A stretch of DNA of 64,000 nt from Antedon bifida (Eukaryota; Echinodermata; Crinoidea; Comatulida; Antedonidae): assembly GCA_963402885.1 (NCBI GenBank), contig OY727095.1, forward strand, positions 16,745,001 to 16,809,000, read 5' to 3'. The notes under the pieces were generated by a model, which worked only from the letters and a program-made list of their open reading frames with translations, had not been told where the DNA came from and searched no databases. The position numbers and the translations under genes were made by a program. Of this stretch, positions 25,845-38,343 are shown piece after piece (positions within the stretch are counted from its first letter, which is position 1; the number at the start of each line of letters is the position of its first letter).

Positions 25845-25905
25845 ATGCCTCGCACCTGCATATCAAGCAGAAGGTTCCGGGTTTGAATCTCGGAGAGGGC
25901 TTTTT
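25845..25905 (+). other. tRNA-like 3' half (also at about 31804-31864)
   Basis: GGTTCCGGGTTTGAATCTCGG resembles a T arm with a B box, preceded by a CTGC/GCAG anticodon-like stem; no D arm is present. It may be a decayed tRNA or SINE head. Confidence 0.3.
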
Positions 25906-27046
25906 CTCATTCTCACAGGTTTCGTCATTTTTATTTTTTCTAATTAATTAAATTTCATTATATCGGGCGGATTAGAATTTATTCTGTGATGTTTATACTG
26001 TATATATATATATTTTTCTCTTTTGTGGCGCAAACACTACTTTTATTCACATTCCTATTATCTCATGTCATTAAAAATCATATTATTTAACACATTTTTG
26101 TTAATTCCAAATGTCATCATTAACATTTTTACATTTATGAATTCCGTATTACCTCCTTTTTTCATTAATTTTCTTATATTTTTCTAAACACTTGACAATG
26201 ATCATCATTATCATCTATCTCGTTTTAAAATATTTTACACATAAAGAACAATCCCTTTGTGAGTTTTTCATTTTCATTTGTTTGTTTGCCTCGCACTTTG
26301 TTACTACCCTGTGTGTGTGTGTTTAAAATAGGCGCCATCTTTGATTTCAACATGACGGCTGTTTACAACTTTAATAACAATATATTTGGAATCCTCAGTA
26401 TCACAAACATAGGTACTGTATAGACATCATTTCTAACCTACTATGTTACTTATATGTTAAGTTACAAGCCAAAATACGTTTTAAATGGCGACCATCTTGA
26501 ATTCCAACATGGAGGCTGAAATAGAATATTTACAACTTTAATAACAATATATTTGGAATCCTCAGTATCACAAACATAGGTATAGAAACTATTTTAAACT
26601 TGCTATGTTAATTAAAAGTCAAGTTATAAGCCAAAATACATTTAAAATGGCGGCCATCTTGGATTTCAACATGGCGGCTGAAATAGAATATTTGCAACTT
26701 TAATAACAATATAGTTGGAATCTTCACTATCACAAACATAGGTATAGAAACCATTTTTAACTTGCTACGTCACTTAAAAGTCAAGTTATAAGCCAAAATA
26801 AGTCTGAAATGGCGACCATTTTGTTTTTCACATTTTAAGGGTGAAGATCTAAAAATTGAGCTGGGTAAACAGCAAATTTGAATTCAGCACCCCAAAATTA
26901 CCCTAAAACACATGTTTATTCGCTTTTAACACGAAATGCCTACAGCATCTTATTAGAGTGGAAATATGACTATCTGGACTAGTCTAATGCTGAAATCACG
27001 TGTAACTGGTGAAGACTGTGAAGAAGCTATTCATATATTCATATAT

Positions 27047-30000
27047 AACAAGTACGAGATGATTCACCTTTTGGTAATGTTTCAATATTGGCAGTTGGAG
27101 ACTTTTTTCAATTACCACCTGTAAAAGGCAGTTCATTATATAAAGAATCGCTTCAAAATATATTATGGACAGATAATTTCAAGCAAATAGATCTCGATGA
27201 GATAATGAGGCAGAAAGAAGATGCTAAATTCGCTAATTTGTTAAACAGATTACGAACAAAGGAAAAAAATCAAATTTTGTCTAATGACGATTTAGAAACG
27301 TAGACTAGTCCAGATTTGAGAAAAATGAAATGCTGTAGGCATTTCATGTTAAAAGCGAATAAACATGTGTTTTAGGGTAATTTTGGGGTGCTGAATTCAA
27401 ATTTGCTGTTTACCCGGCTCAATTTTTAGATCTTCACCCTAAAAATGTGAAAAACAAAATGGCCGCCATTTCATACTTATTTTGGCTTATAACTTGACTT
27501 TTAAGTGACGTAGCAAGTTAAAAATGGTGTCTATACCTACTGTATGTTTGTGATAGTGAAGATTCCAACTATATTGTTATTAAAGTTGAAAATATTCTAT
27601 TTCAGCCGCCATGTTGAAATCCAAGATGGCCGCCATCATTTTAAACGTATTTTGGCTTATCTATATATAAATTTACGTAAGGGCAAAATTCGGTAATTCG
27701 CGCGTTACTTCTAGAATGTTTACTCGATGATATATAAAGTTGGTTCGTACTTTCGGTACTGATTTTAACCACCTGATGTAACCCTGTTTACTAATTAAAT
27801 TGAGTTAGATAATTAGTTATTGACAATTAAAACGAATTTAGGTTCAACGATTTGCCCCAAATAGGGGTGTTTTTCGATCGTGCTATACACTGTCTAATGG
27901 ATGTCCATCTTGAAAAATACCCGCAGACAATAATACGAGGATACTTCGCATTTTCCTATCTCCTCCTACGATAATTGTTTTTAATGGCTGGAAACCGGTT
28001 GAACAGCTCGAGTACAGTATCATAATGTTGAAGACAGGCAGATTTTCTTTAAAAAATACTATTTTATAGATTTAATATACGTTTATACAAATGTATTGAT
28101 TTGCGATGAATGGAACATTCCAATCTCTGTTCCACAAGTGTCTATTCCCTCAGGCGTCGTAAAGGCAAGTACTGTATACTCATAACAGAAATTCGATCCA
28201 TTTTTTTTTTCAATCTGTGCTGCAGAGGTTGGATATAGATTTTTTTTTAAAAAGATAATGAGCTAGCGTTTTCAGTCGCCGTATATTATGTACAGATCTT
28301 TATTATTGCAGTTAAACCACCCACATCATCACCCTTCCCTCACTGGCATGAGTAGCGTTGTAAAGACAGTAGAGGATACTTACTTACTAACTAAGTTGAG
28401 TTAGATAATTTAATATTTATTGACGATTAAATCAAATTTATGATTTGCCCCAAATAGAGGTGGTTTTCACAAATTGTTTTACATTATATAAACATATACA
28501 CGTCGTAGTGATGTATCGTTACATGTACTGTACTATTTCAATCGTCTAGGACGGTGATAGTTTCAACAAAGTATTACATCGCAATGTTTTACTGTGTTTA
28601 GTGGTATATTATTTGTAAAACATGAAAACAATTAATATTTCGTTACTAAATGGATAAAGAATATATTTAAAAATTGTTTCTCTTTCCACCCATCCTCTTC
28701 CCCATCCCTCAACCCTAATGTTACATACAAAACACAAATTAAGTTTGTTTAAATTTGACTTAAACAATTGGTCTCATTTTGTGACAAGTTTCTCTTTCGG
28801 AAGTAATTCCCAGGGTGCTAATTTTAGTTGAGTACATAAATCACAGTGTCTATTTATTCGTTCCTGTATTGTATTATTCTCCTGCGGTACGTACATTTGA
28901 AATTATGGAACGCCGTTTACGCAACATTTCGATGATATGAATTTTATGACGCGATATGTGAATGAAATGTATCGATATGAATTTTATGACGCGATATGTG
29001 AATGAAATGCATCGATATGAATTGAATGGCGCGATATGAATGAACTGTTTTGAATTGAATGCTTTGAATTGAATGTTTTGAATAAAATGTTTTGAATGAA
29101 ATGTTTTGAATGAAATGTTTTGAATGAAATGTTTTGAATAAAATGTTTTGAATGAAATGTTTTGAATGAAATGTTTTGAATGAAATGTTTTGAACGAAAT
29201 GTTTTGAATGAAATGTTGTTTTGTTGTTTTTGTTTCATTCAAAACATTTCATTCAAAACATTCAATTCAAAACATTCAATTCAAAGCATTCAATTTAAAA
29301 CATTTCATTCATATATCGCGCCATTCAATTCATATCGATGCATTTCATTCACATATCGCGTCATAAAATTCATATCATCGAAATGTTGCGTAAACAGCGT
29401 TCCATATGAAATCGCCAGTTTTTTAACGCTGAAATTAGTATGTATTCGAGAACCATCTGTGGGCACGACCTAGATGGTACGCGAGCGAAGCGAGCGTACC
29501 ATCTAGTAACTTTAATTAACATAGCAAGTTAAAAATGGTTTCTACCTATAGTCCAGTAAAAGTATGGTTGAACCTAGAACAAATTGCAGCATAATTTGTT
29601 TTTGTTTTGTCTGGTTGATATGGTCCAAATTAACATCATATCCAAAGTTTACCAAAATCGGACATCGTGAAGTGGGTTCATTAGCATAAATTAAAAATGG
29701 CCGTCATTTACCATTTTGAAGTCCTGTATATTATCTCCTTAACGGTTGTTTACTGTAAGTGAATTACTATTAATTATTATTAATCAGATGTCAGATGCAT
29801 GTTTCGAATTCATTCATAATTCATATCTTTGTTTCTTTGCAAGTACAGATCGTTTCTCATTCGAAATGCCATTGAAGATGTTGCCATTTGCTCCCCAGTG
29901 TTTTCTTTAACTACAGATTTTTCCACTATATTGCTTCTTCTGTCTTAAAATATTTTTTTAATGATGGCAAAGTAATAGTAGGCCCCTAATAGATTTAATG

Positions 30001-31939
30001 CTCCATCTGCATTCAAAGTTTCGATTCCATTTCCTGAAATTTTTTGCCAAGGAAGTTAAATACTGCTTGTTGTAGAAATTTAAATACTGTAATTAAGTAC
30101 CAATTATCAATTTATTCACCATTTCAAATTATTTCAAATTCATAAAGATTTATAACAAATGCTGGTGTGGATGACATAAGAACAAAGCTTGTTTACCGGT
30201 CACCGGTAGTGATGGCAAGTTAGAAAATTACCCAAACCCTTTGAATACCGTTGATATGCAGTATCTTTAACTGATGGTTCTTCATCCTTGTTGGGACAAT
30301 ATAATGTCCTTTATGCTCGATGAATCTTGGAAACAACATTATAATACGAGCCAAAAAAGTTGTAAACAGGTAAAATTCTGGCAATGAAATAGCAACTTTG
30401 ATTACAGATGAAGATGCTCACTTGTTATACCAAAAACTGCAATATGACATTATTTATTTCATGTGTCATTTCAATTTTGGATGTTTCCATACACGTTTGA
30501 TCCAAAAAAATTACTGGGGTAATAATGTTTCACAACATTAGGCGCTATATAAATCCACGATATTATTGTATGAAAACTATTAATTTGATATCTAATTATT
30601 ATACTATAAATTAAACTTATATTTATGTGTGTAGGCCTACATATTACCACTAATTGCAAAGCATATATAGCTTAATGTTTATTGCGTAATAATTGTTTAA
30701 TGGGCTAGGCCGGCTATGTGCAGGTGTTCACAGGTCCCCAGGGCACAGAGAACTACATGCACAACAGGCCTATAGGATATGCCCAAAGTGAGTTTTACTC
30801 ACTTGAGCTCGCCGGGATTTATGCAATTAATTCTGTTCAAAGGATAGGTGTAATTAATTAAAAATTTATGCGAGGCATCGTTTTACCATCATCAAAAAAT
30901 GCGAGGCATCATTTTATCATTTCCCAAAATTTAGGATCGATTATTATTCTATGAAAACAGAACAGTATCAGCAGACATATTACAGCATTTTTATTGACAA
31001 ATTAACAAATATATTGAGATTAAACGTGTTTTTCACCAATAAATGCATAAGAAATTGACGCATTCCATTTTGTTTTAGTCCCCTATTATCATTTTGCCGT
31101 GAAGCTAGTTAATTCTATTTCCTTATTCTGAATAGAAGGCATTATATATAATACTGTAGATGAAAAAACCTCAAAACGAAACCTCTACTTCCTCTGTTAT
31201 CCAGTATCATTTACTACTATGGCTAATGCTATCATCTTACACTATTAATAATTTTATAAATTACAGTACCTTTTTTTGTAAACATTTTGTACTGTACTTT
31301 TATAAGTTTCACAATTTCACAACAATCATTAATATATGGTAATATCAAAAAAAACAAAAATAAATTACACTACTTTTTAGCAGTTTTCTCAATTTATATA
31401 TTATACTGATGTCTTTATCAATTGTTGTTTGTATACATGTAACATGTTTGTTTTTTTACCAATTTTACAATCTATTTCTATTCCGAGAAATGTTTTGATA
31501 TAAATACGTTGTTGTTGTATTGAATGAATTCTGTGAAGTCTTCTTGACCAACTCTTTCATTATCATTATGAACAAACAATTTGAACATTGTAGTCAACTT
31601 ATACCAGCCTTATACAGGATATGACTTGAATGAAAAAAACAATCGTTACATAAAAATAAACAACAACATGATGAGTGTATACACGAATCTATTTCGATAC
31701 GCTAGGCCTATTTTAAAAATATAAATAATTGATTATTAGGCCTATAATATAGCATAATAGCACGTTAAGATATGCCTCGCACCTTTTTGAAATTGTAAAC
31801 TATATGCCTCGCACCTGCATATCAAGCAGAAGGTTCCGGGTTTTAATCTCGGAGAGGGCTTTTTCTCATTCTCACAGGTTTCGTCATTTTTATTTTTTTC
31901 TAATTAATTAAATTTCATTATATCGGGCGGATTAGAATT
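27047..31939. repeat. Segmental duplication, second copy
   Basis: Tandem direct repeat of 20575-25979 lacking the MITE. It includes a 5'-truncated helicase piece (27048-27300, to the same TAG), the left end of the long-TIR element (from 27301), the Helitron (27660-29506) and the giant hairpin. It breaks off at 31939, so it lacks the right TIR. The junction at 27047 puts the helicase out of frame. Confidence 0.95.
27660..29506 (+). mobile_element. Helitron, duplicated copy of 21188-23034
   Basis: Same TC start, terminal hairpin and CTAG end, shifted by 6472 bp as part of the larger duplication; not an independent insertion. Confidence 0.8.
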
Positions 31940-32170
31940 AATTAATTAATTATATATGCAGTGTAGAATAGGTGAAATTATGAGATTAAGTAAGTCTTTA
32001 TACATGCAGTACTCTATTCTATATGACACATAATATACACAATTCAGTACTTAAACGTATGCATCAGGTCATAGGATGTTTGCGATTTTTTTTTCATTAA
32101 ATGTCGAGAAAATTACCCTTTATCACAAAAATAAAATATGATTCGTCAAAGTGACAAAATAAAATCAGTT
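31940..32170 (+). mobile_element. Decayed Helentron-like 3' end, partly inverted
   Basis: 31957-31985 is the complement of the family motif TTTCACCTATTCTACACTG. From 32010 on, sequence follows the normal 3' order (ATATGACACA, CAGGTCATAGGATG). It ends with GATTCGTCAAAGTGAC and AAAATCAG in place of the intact stem-loop and CTAG. It lies exactly at the broken end of the segmental duplication. Confidence 0.5.
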
Positions 32171-32501
32171 TTATTGGAACTTGTTAAATACTATTAAATA
32201 AACACATTTGCTTTATAGGAAGGACAGATTCATGTCTTTTGTAGAAAACAATGAACAGCCAGTTAAACGAAAACAGTAAGTAAAGCTATAATTTGTTCTA
32301 AACTAAAACCTTTGAAGTCAAAATAGCTATATAGGTATTCAAGGGAAGAGTGAAATTGCAATTCGACTCTTCCCTGGGTCTTCAGAATCAGGGATGGTTA
32401 GTGGTGTTCTGTTTACATAGGGAATTGTCTACAATTTTGAAATTGAAAATTATTACAGTTTTATGTCGTGTTTATCTTTCTAATTCATTCTTTTAAATAA
32501 G

Positions 32502-33019
32502 ATTGGTCAGTTCCTGCAGTGGTAATTGCCAGGGGTAAAGATGCTGTTAGAATATTTAAAGAAGAGTCTGAAAGTGGTATATTCTCAGTTGTGAATTCAC
32601 GATGTATGTTTCTTGGGAAAGAAGGTGTTGGAAAAACTAGCTGTGTAAAGGCTATGGTTGGAGAAAGGTAACAAATAAAATGGATATATATATATATATA
32701 TATACTGTATATTGTGCATCAAGAAGCATAATTCCAATAACTGTTTCCAAGGTTTGCTAGTGTAAAGCCTAGTCCACTCGTTTGAAAAGTAAAAATAAAG
32801 TTGGCTCGATAAAATGAATAAATAAATAAAGGTTTACAGTCACTTTTCATAATTTAAAAGACATTAATTTCTAAAACATTATTGTTCAACTTTACTTTAC
32901 TTTATGTTATAATAGATTCAATTCTAGCGAACCGTCTACAGATGGAATTGTTACAACATGTAACTGTCAAGTAACTGGAGAGGCATTTAGCAACTGGAAA
33001 AGAATTAAAGATGTAAATG
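32502..33019 (+). CDS. ROCO-family GTPase, start of Roc domain (two exons, partial)
   Basis: Exon 32502-32667 (AG acceptor, AG|GTAACA donor) encodes VPAVVIARGKDAVRIF, the usual segment between LRRs and Roc, then the P-loop GKEGVGKTS. Exon 32916-33019 (AG acceptor, donor GTAAGT) continues in phase (AG + A) as RFNSSEPSTDGIVTTC, holding the switch-I-like STDGI of Roco GTPases. A (TA)n microsatellite sits in the intron at about 32687-32706. Later GTPase motifs and the COR domain are not found downstream before repeats take over. The missing parts are partly those present on the minus strand at 2.2-4.5 kb. No stops in the exons. It is a genuine gene part or a recent truncated copy. Confidence 0.7.
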
Positions 33020-33139
33020 GTAAGTTATGGTAGCTATAAAAAACACATATTGGTTCTTTTGTTCGACATTTTGCTGTAATTTTAACATTTATAGTAAGTA
33101 CATTAATAATACTTACGAATAAATTAACAAGTAATTATC

Positions 33140-33185
33140 AGATGGGACTCGAACCCACGTCCTCCATATCACTAGACTAGTTCAT
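33140..33185 (-). other. tRNA-like T-arm segment
   Basis: On the minus strand, GTGGGTTCGAGTCCCAT is a well-formed T arm with B box. The upstream half does not fold clearly as a tRNA, so this is more likely a SINE or tRNA remnant. Confidence 0.3.
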
Positions 33186-33204
33186 GAGATTTTCAATGTA
33201 CTTA

Positions 33205-33463
33205 AGCCTGGTTTCCATTAAAATCGCTACAGCATTTCCATTAAAATCGCTACACGCGCAGTTGTCACCGACGCAATCAGGAAGGCTCCCCGATTCATCG
33301 CAGTCAAATCGGCAAAGTTCAACCATGTTCAACTTTGCCGATTGTGTCGGCGATGAATCGTATACGCGTACCAAAGAATATTTAGCGCTCGCGTACTAGA
33401 TCCTCGATAAATTCTAGTGTTTCCATAGAATCTGTCGTGTAGCGATTTTATGGAAACCACGCT
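33205..33463. mobile_element. PIF/Harbinger-like MITE
   Basis: TIRs (AGCCTGGTTTCCATTAAAAT and AGCGTGGTTTCCATAAAATC when both are read inward) lie between TTA direct repeats (33202-33204, 33464-33466), the usual PIF/Harbinger target. The centre is itself palindromic (GGCAAAGTTCAAC and complement), giving a 259-bp foldback. The left TIR inner part is locally duplicated. The two overlapping ORFs here are shadows of the palindrome. Confidence 0.7.
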
Positions 33464-33466
33464 TTA

Positions 33467-34562
33467 GTATCAATTACAACCAACAACTGACCAATTACTC
33501 AACACCCTCATGCAAAGCTATTCAACAGTATGTTGATATAATAGAGGAGAGTAAAACAAATCAGCCATAGTTATTCATTCTCACCAACAACAATAAGGCA
33601 AAAAAAAAAAATTATTGTGTTGGCCACGTTTTGGGTAAATCCCAAAAATGGGTAGGTCGGTAGGAAAATTTAATTTTTTTTTTATACCAAAAAATGTGTT
33701 GGCGGCAAAAAAATAAACAATTTAGAGAAATGATAAAAAAAGACTTTTAAAACCACTTTTCATAGCACCCTAGGCTCACGCTAGCTATAAATATTGTTTC
33801 AACAAAAGTTTAAAAAAGGTTTATTAAATAAACGTATGCTTAACTTTTCTAGGCATAGGGCTAGGCCCAGCTAGCTAGGCTAGGCTCTAGCTACCATTTT
33901 TAAAGCCAAAAACAATCAAGATCGAAATAAACTATTTTCGTGTTATATGCTACATTACGCGAGTTAACATTATTCCAGATGAAAAATATTGAGTTTTATA
34001 TTGTTTTATCCATACATAATTACACTGGCATTAAAGATATAACATTAAAATGCAGGCTGTTATGAGCCATATTTCGCCATAAATCACTTGACCAATAAAG
34101 GTCAAAAGGTCAAAATGCAATTTCACCAAAATACTGTACTGTTTGGTATCGTTGGATAGATTTTTTTATTCTGAATAAAGTTTTACTAATATCTATTCTA
34201 TTTTACAAATGTTTATTGTCATAATTTTCCAATTATGTAAATAAATTGTTTTTAAATGTTCCTTGTTGTTTTTTCATGCTAATTACTTTCTTATTTACAT
34301 ACAATCTGTCTTATTGGTATATAAGTACTTTAGGCGTTCTTCTTCTGATGAGAATAGTTTCTCGAAACATGTCACATTTTGAGGCAGTTTGCCTATTCAT
34401 TAAATCGCTATACTCATTTTAACAATGACAAAAGTAGTCTCCTTCGTATTAAGATAAATACGGTTTTTCTTATTGGTTTTACAATTCATTCAAATGTTTG
34501 TTTGATTTTCATTCTACTTTGTTATTGTCCATTTATATGTTTTATAGTATATTATATATTAT
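33467..34562. other. Non-coding AT-rich stretch
   Basis: No gene, clear repeat structure or continuing ROCO exon was recognised. A GGTAGGTCGGTAGG segment near 33650 is flanked by A- and T-runs. Confidence 0.4.
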
Positions 34563-36129
34563 TGTAACCCGAGTTTCTAGCAAGAAACTAAAATTTCCAA
34601 GAAGTATTAAATAATCAAATCAAGGAAAACGCCTTATAAATTAAAAATGTAGATTTATTCCTTTGACATCAACTTGTCGGAATTTACATAAAACCAATAT
34701 TATTTGTTCTCAAGATAAAACATTAAAGTGTCCACAAAACTAAAAGTTTATATTAAAATTGAGTCTTCAGTTGAAACAATTCCGACTTGAAAGGTTCCAC
34801 AGTAGAGTAAATGTTATCAACGAAATGTTCCGACCAATGGTGTAATAATTGCAATAATGATTCGTAAATTTCAAAAGTAGTGTTTTCTCATCTAAGAAAA
34901 GAGAAAATATATACATATACTATATAACTATAAAACAATTTAAATCAAATATCATTTGGTACATAATTACAATACCACAATGTTTGCAAAATAACCTAGG
35001 CTATGATAGACAATTAAACAAAATAAAATATAATCCGTCAATACCATCAGGTTCGATTAACACTGATTGGTATATGATTATTCACACTACTCATTAAAAC
35101 AATAGTTACATTATATAGTTAGAGGTACTTCGTTTGGTAAGTATGCTAATACTTGATACCAATATAACTACATTGCAACGCAATGGATAATAGCAATAGC
35201 TATTCAAACGTGTGTCTATCAACATATTAACCTGACTATTATAAACTCAGGATGGTTAATGCATCCATTCAATAAACTAAATTATAAACTAAAAGGTAAT
35301 TAAATGTATAAAAATAAATGTCGCATATAAAGCGGAAATCAAAAATAAGTGTATAATACAATAGTATCAATTCTACAATCACACTCCAATTGTCTCTAGG
35401 TCAATCAATACCAAGAGTGTACTGCCATCTAGTAAATGACCCACATTTACCAGAATCATCCTGATACACTCATAAAATTAAAAGTATTAGCAAAAGCAAG
35501 TTAATCACTTCAAGACCCTTTAACTTAAAACGGGAGAGAACAATGTGTGATTGCAGAACCTTACTTTACAGTAACATAAATTACCAAGCGCAATTGCAAA
35601 TGGTATCACAAAAGTTATAAAATATAATCAAAGTTAGGTATCACATAACTAATCTAAAGCATTGAGCCAATGCAAACATAATGCATAAACCTAATCTTCA
35701 TAAGCTTAAATCTCAAATTAAGTTATATTAACACATTTGTTAAACATAAAATAATATAATTGATAGTTCTTACCTAAGAAAAGAGCCAAAATATGAAAAA
35801 GTGACTTCCTTTAAAGTTGTTAAAAATGTATAGATGTTTCTTGTGAGCAGGCACAAGTGGAAGTGATGTATAATCATCAGAAATGAGGTATAATCACCTT
35901 AGTTGCCTAGCAACTTGGCAAAACACATTCCTTACTTCCCAAACAGTGGTCACTTTGACCCACTTGGGGTAACCTTTGTTGCAATTAAGCTGCATTCTTT
36001 TCTACTGACCTATAAACTATATTTATATACATTGTAAAAACAGATACATTCAAATGAATAAAATCAAACAGAAAGATATAAGAAAGATATAAATGGTAAA
36101 ATATATTCATAAAAAATCATAGGGTTACA
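34563..36129 (-). repeat. Candidate long LTR of a minus-strand Ty3/gypsy element
   Basis: On the minus strand it starts TGTAACCC directly after a purine tract (AGAGGGGAGG) at the end of the integrase ORF and ends GGGTTACA at 34563, giving TG...CA ends with matching inverted tips. About 1.57 kb, with no ORF. A second LTR is not present, so this cannot be confirmed by pairing. Confidence 0.5.
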
Positions 36130-38343
36130 ACCTCCCCTCTTGAACTCTGCGTTGTCCCTAACGCACTTAAAGAATTTGCCAGACCATAGAGACTGGTGGC
36201 TACTCTGCTATACCAGGTTGGATTTCCAAGATGATCATAGTTGAGTCTTCGAGGCACTTGACGGTTTCTGACTGGCCTGCTGTATTCCTCCGTTTTTACA
36301 GTGATGTCGTCACCTTGTTCTGTAACACTTTCTGGTTCATTGGTTGTTTGATCACCATCATCAGACTCAGACCTCGTTGTTGTGTTAGTATCACCACTAG
36401 CTGTGTCTGCAGTTTCTACAGGCACTTCAGTATTGTTTTCACACTGAACTCGCTCCTCTTGTCCACTACTAAAATCTGTGATTTTCTTTATAAGTGTTCT
36501 AGGCGTGTATTCAGAGGCATCCATATTTGGAAATGTAAAAGGTACTATTATAGGCCTACTTGGAGTTTCTTGTAGATACGGTGGTGTAAGTGAACCCGCT
36601 ATGCTGCTATCCTCTATTTCAGAATTATCATTTTGTACAGGAGTAGCATTGAGAACATCAATGTGCTCAGTTTCACTGGCCTGATCATTTGCATTATCTA
36701 CAGGAACTGATATAGTTACATCTACAACAGATTCATCATCTTCATCACTGGAACAAGAATTTTCATTCTCGGTTGTATTCTTTGTTTGTGATCGGGTTTT
36801 TTGTCTTCTAGCCTTTTCTGGAACTGGACTGGGTTGTCTCACTTCTGTGATGTAACCAACAGGAAGAATATGATCCCGATGCAAAGTTTTAGCTTGTTCA
36901 TTACCTTTTTCTGGTTTAAGTCTGTAAACTGGAAGGTCTGCAAATTTCTCTATAATAATAAAAGGTTCAGGTTTCCAACGGTCTGCAAGCTTATTCTTTC
37001 CTTTAAGTCCTAAGTTTCTGACTAGAACTCGGTCTCCTGGTTGCAGAACTGCATTAGCTATACGGACTTTCTTATCGTACCTCCTTTTGTTAGCATGCCC
37101 AGCCTTTTCTGACTCATTTCTTGCCATATCATAAGCTTTCTCAAGACCTTGACGAAGATCTTCCACATATTTGCTATGACTACGATTTTGGTTTCCATCA
37201 GGGTGCAAGTCGAAACAAATATCAACTGGCAAGCGAGCTTCCCTTCCAAACATAAGAAAATAGGGTGAAAATCCGGTACTGTCATGCTTCGTGCAATTAT
37301 ATGCATGCACTAACGAGCTGACATGCTTACTCCAATTTACTTTCTTTTCATTTTCTAATGTTCCCAGCATGTTTAATAGTGTTCGGTTAAATCTCTCAGG
37401 TTGTGGATCTCCTTGTGGGTGATAAGGAGTGGTATGTGATTTGTGAATTCCTAATAGACCAGTGAGTTCTTTGATCACTTTACTTTCAAATTCTGGTCCT
37501 TGATCAGAGTGGAGCCTTTTTGGTAGCCCATAGTGTTGAAAGTATTGTTGCCATAATACCTTCGCAACTGTAAGTGCTGTTTGGTCCTTTGTCGGAAAAG
37601 CTTGGGCATACCTGGTGAAATGATCGGTCACTACCAGTATCGACTTCTTACCACTGCTATCTGGCTCAAGAGACAGAAAGTCCATACAGACCAACTCCAT
37701 AGGTCCATTTGTTTTAATATTGTGTAGCGGTGCACTTTTTGAAGGCAAAGATTTACGTGCTAGGCAACGACCACAATGCTTGACCCACTCTACCACCTCT
37801 GTTGACATCTTCGGCCAATAGAATCTCTCTCTAACTAACGCTACTGTGCGTTCAGTGCCATGATGTCCTAAGTCATTATGGAGCATTGTCAAAGCCTTCA
37901 CTCGGTAAGCCTTTGGTAAAAGGAGTTGTTCAATTTTACTACCGTCTTGAGGTCTGGTAATAATACGGTACAGTACATTATCTTTCAATGTTAATTTGGC
38001 ATATTCTCTGCAATAACGAGTAAGTTCCTTCGACGCGTTGTTTGTTATCTTTGGCTTCTGACCTGATTTTACCATTTCTTTCAGTTCCTTTAACACATAA
38101 TCAGCATCCTGTGCTTCACTCCAGTTAATAACATCAGTGAGGGATGTTTCATTACTATACATCTCTGGAATACACTGACTACTACCACCAAGACAATATG
38201 CATAAGGTAGTGTGTCACTTGAATTGGTAACAGCTGAACGTACCCCATATACCGCATTTATGACTTCTTTAGGTGAGATTTCACTCACTCGCGTTTGTAG
38301 ATTCTCTTTAATTCTCATCTGATCAACTTCATCTGCCGCATTA
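36117..38343 (-). pseudogene. Ty3/gypsy integrase fragment (5'-truncated pol)
   Basis: Long minus-strand frame of about 740 residues. It has the HHCC zinc domain (HNDLGHHGTER, then CGRCLARK) and the integrase core: Asp in VCMDFLSL, Asp in HSDQGPEF, Glu in DPQPERFNRTL, all intact. A C-terminal module follows (GDRVLVRNLGLKGKNKLADRW, VYRLKPE, RTLHRDHILPV pattern), then an acidic, Ser/Thr-rich tail of roughly 200 residues. Protease, RT and RNase H are missing: upstream of about 38343 the sequence changes abruptly to an inverted Penelope-like piece, so the annotated ATG (38354) lies in foreign sequence. The stop codon falls just inside the candidate LTR. Recently active, now a truncated copy. Confidence 0.8.

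Larger units (their letters stand above)
20575..25979. repeat. Segmental duplication, first copy
   Basis: Nearly identical to 27047-31939. The shared segment begins inside the helicase (AACAAGTACGAG) and ends at GATTAGAATT. Differences noticed: the MITE at 24206-24752, a 2-bp TA indel near 23457, a 45-bp stretch near 31338 only in the second copy, a small indel near 25435, and a handful of single-base changes. Confidence 0.95.
20829..26986. mobile_element. Long-TIR DNA transposon of unknown superfamily, disrupting the helicase
   Basis: The ends are mirror images: TAGACTAGTCCAGAT at 20829 and its complement ending at 26986. The inverted repeat continues for roughly 350 bp on each side, through segments containing AATGGCGGCCAT. 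The right arm adds about three tandem units of around 160 bp (from about 26330). Flanking bases are ACG and ATG, possibly a diverged 3-bp duplication; with that reading the helicase frame resumes correctly. No transposase was recognised inside, so the element looks non-autonomous. It contains a Helitron (21188-23034) and a TTAA MITE (24206-24752). Confidence 0.6.
19145..27046 (+). pseudogene. Broken Helitron/Helentron protein with PIF1-type helicase domain behind an A-type 5' terminus
   Basis: An A-type 5' hairpin (19145-19174) and about 60 bp of family-typical leader run into coding sequence. One frame can be followed through 19.2-19.335 kb, 20086-20828 and 26990-27046. It has Walker A GGAGVGKS and then [18 protein letters not shown] (Walker B) and [10 protein letters not shown], which are SF1B PIF1 helicase motifs. 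This domain forms the C-terminal half of RepHel proteins that drive rolling-circle transposition. An in-frame TGA at 19306 and two insertions (19336-20085, 20829-26986) disrupt it. The frame picks up as LKSRVTGEDCEEAIHIF after the second insertion and is then cut by the duplication junction at 27047. No HUH/Rep domain is seen. It is a dead copy, but it links the short hairpin elements to a possible autonomous parent. Confidence 0.7.

Noticed and set aside
32217-32275. Possible extra upstream ROCO exon (FMSFVENNEQ) with a GTAAGT donor
   Set aside because: Its phase does not join the P-loop exon without meeting a stop at any AG acceptor I could find, so it was left out of the gene.
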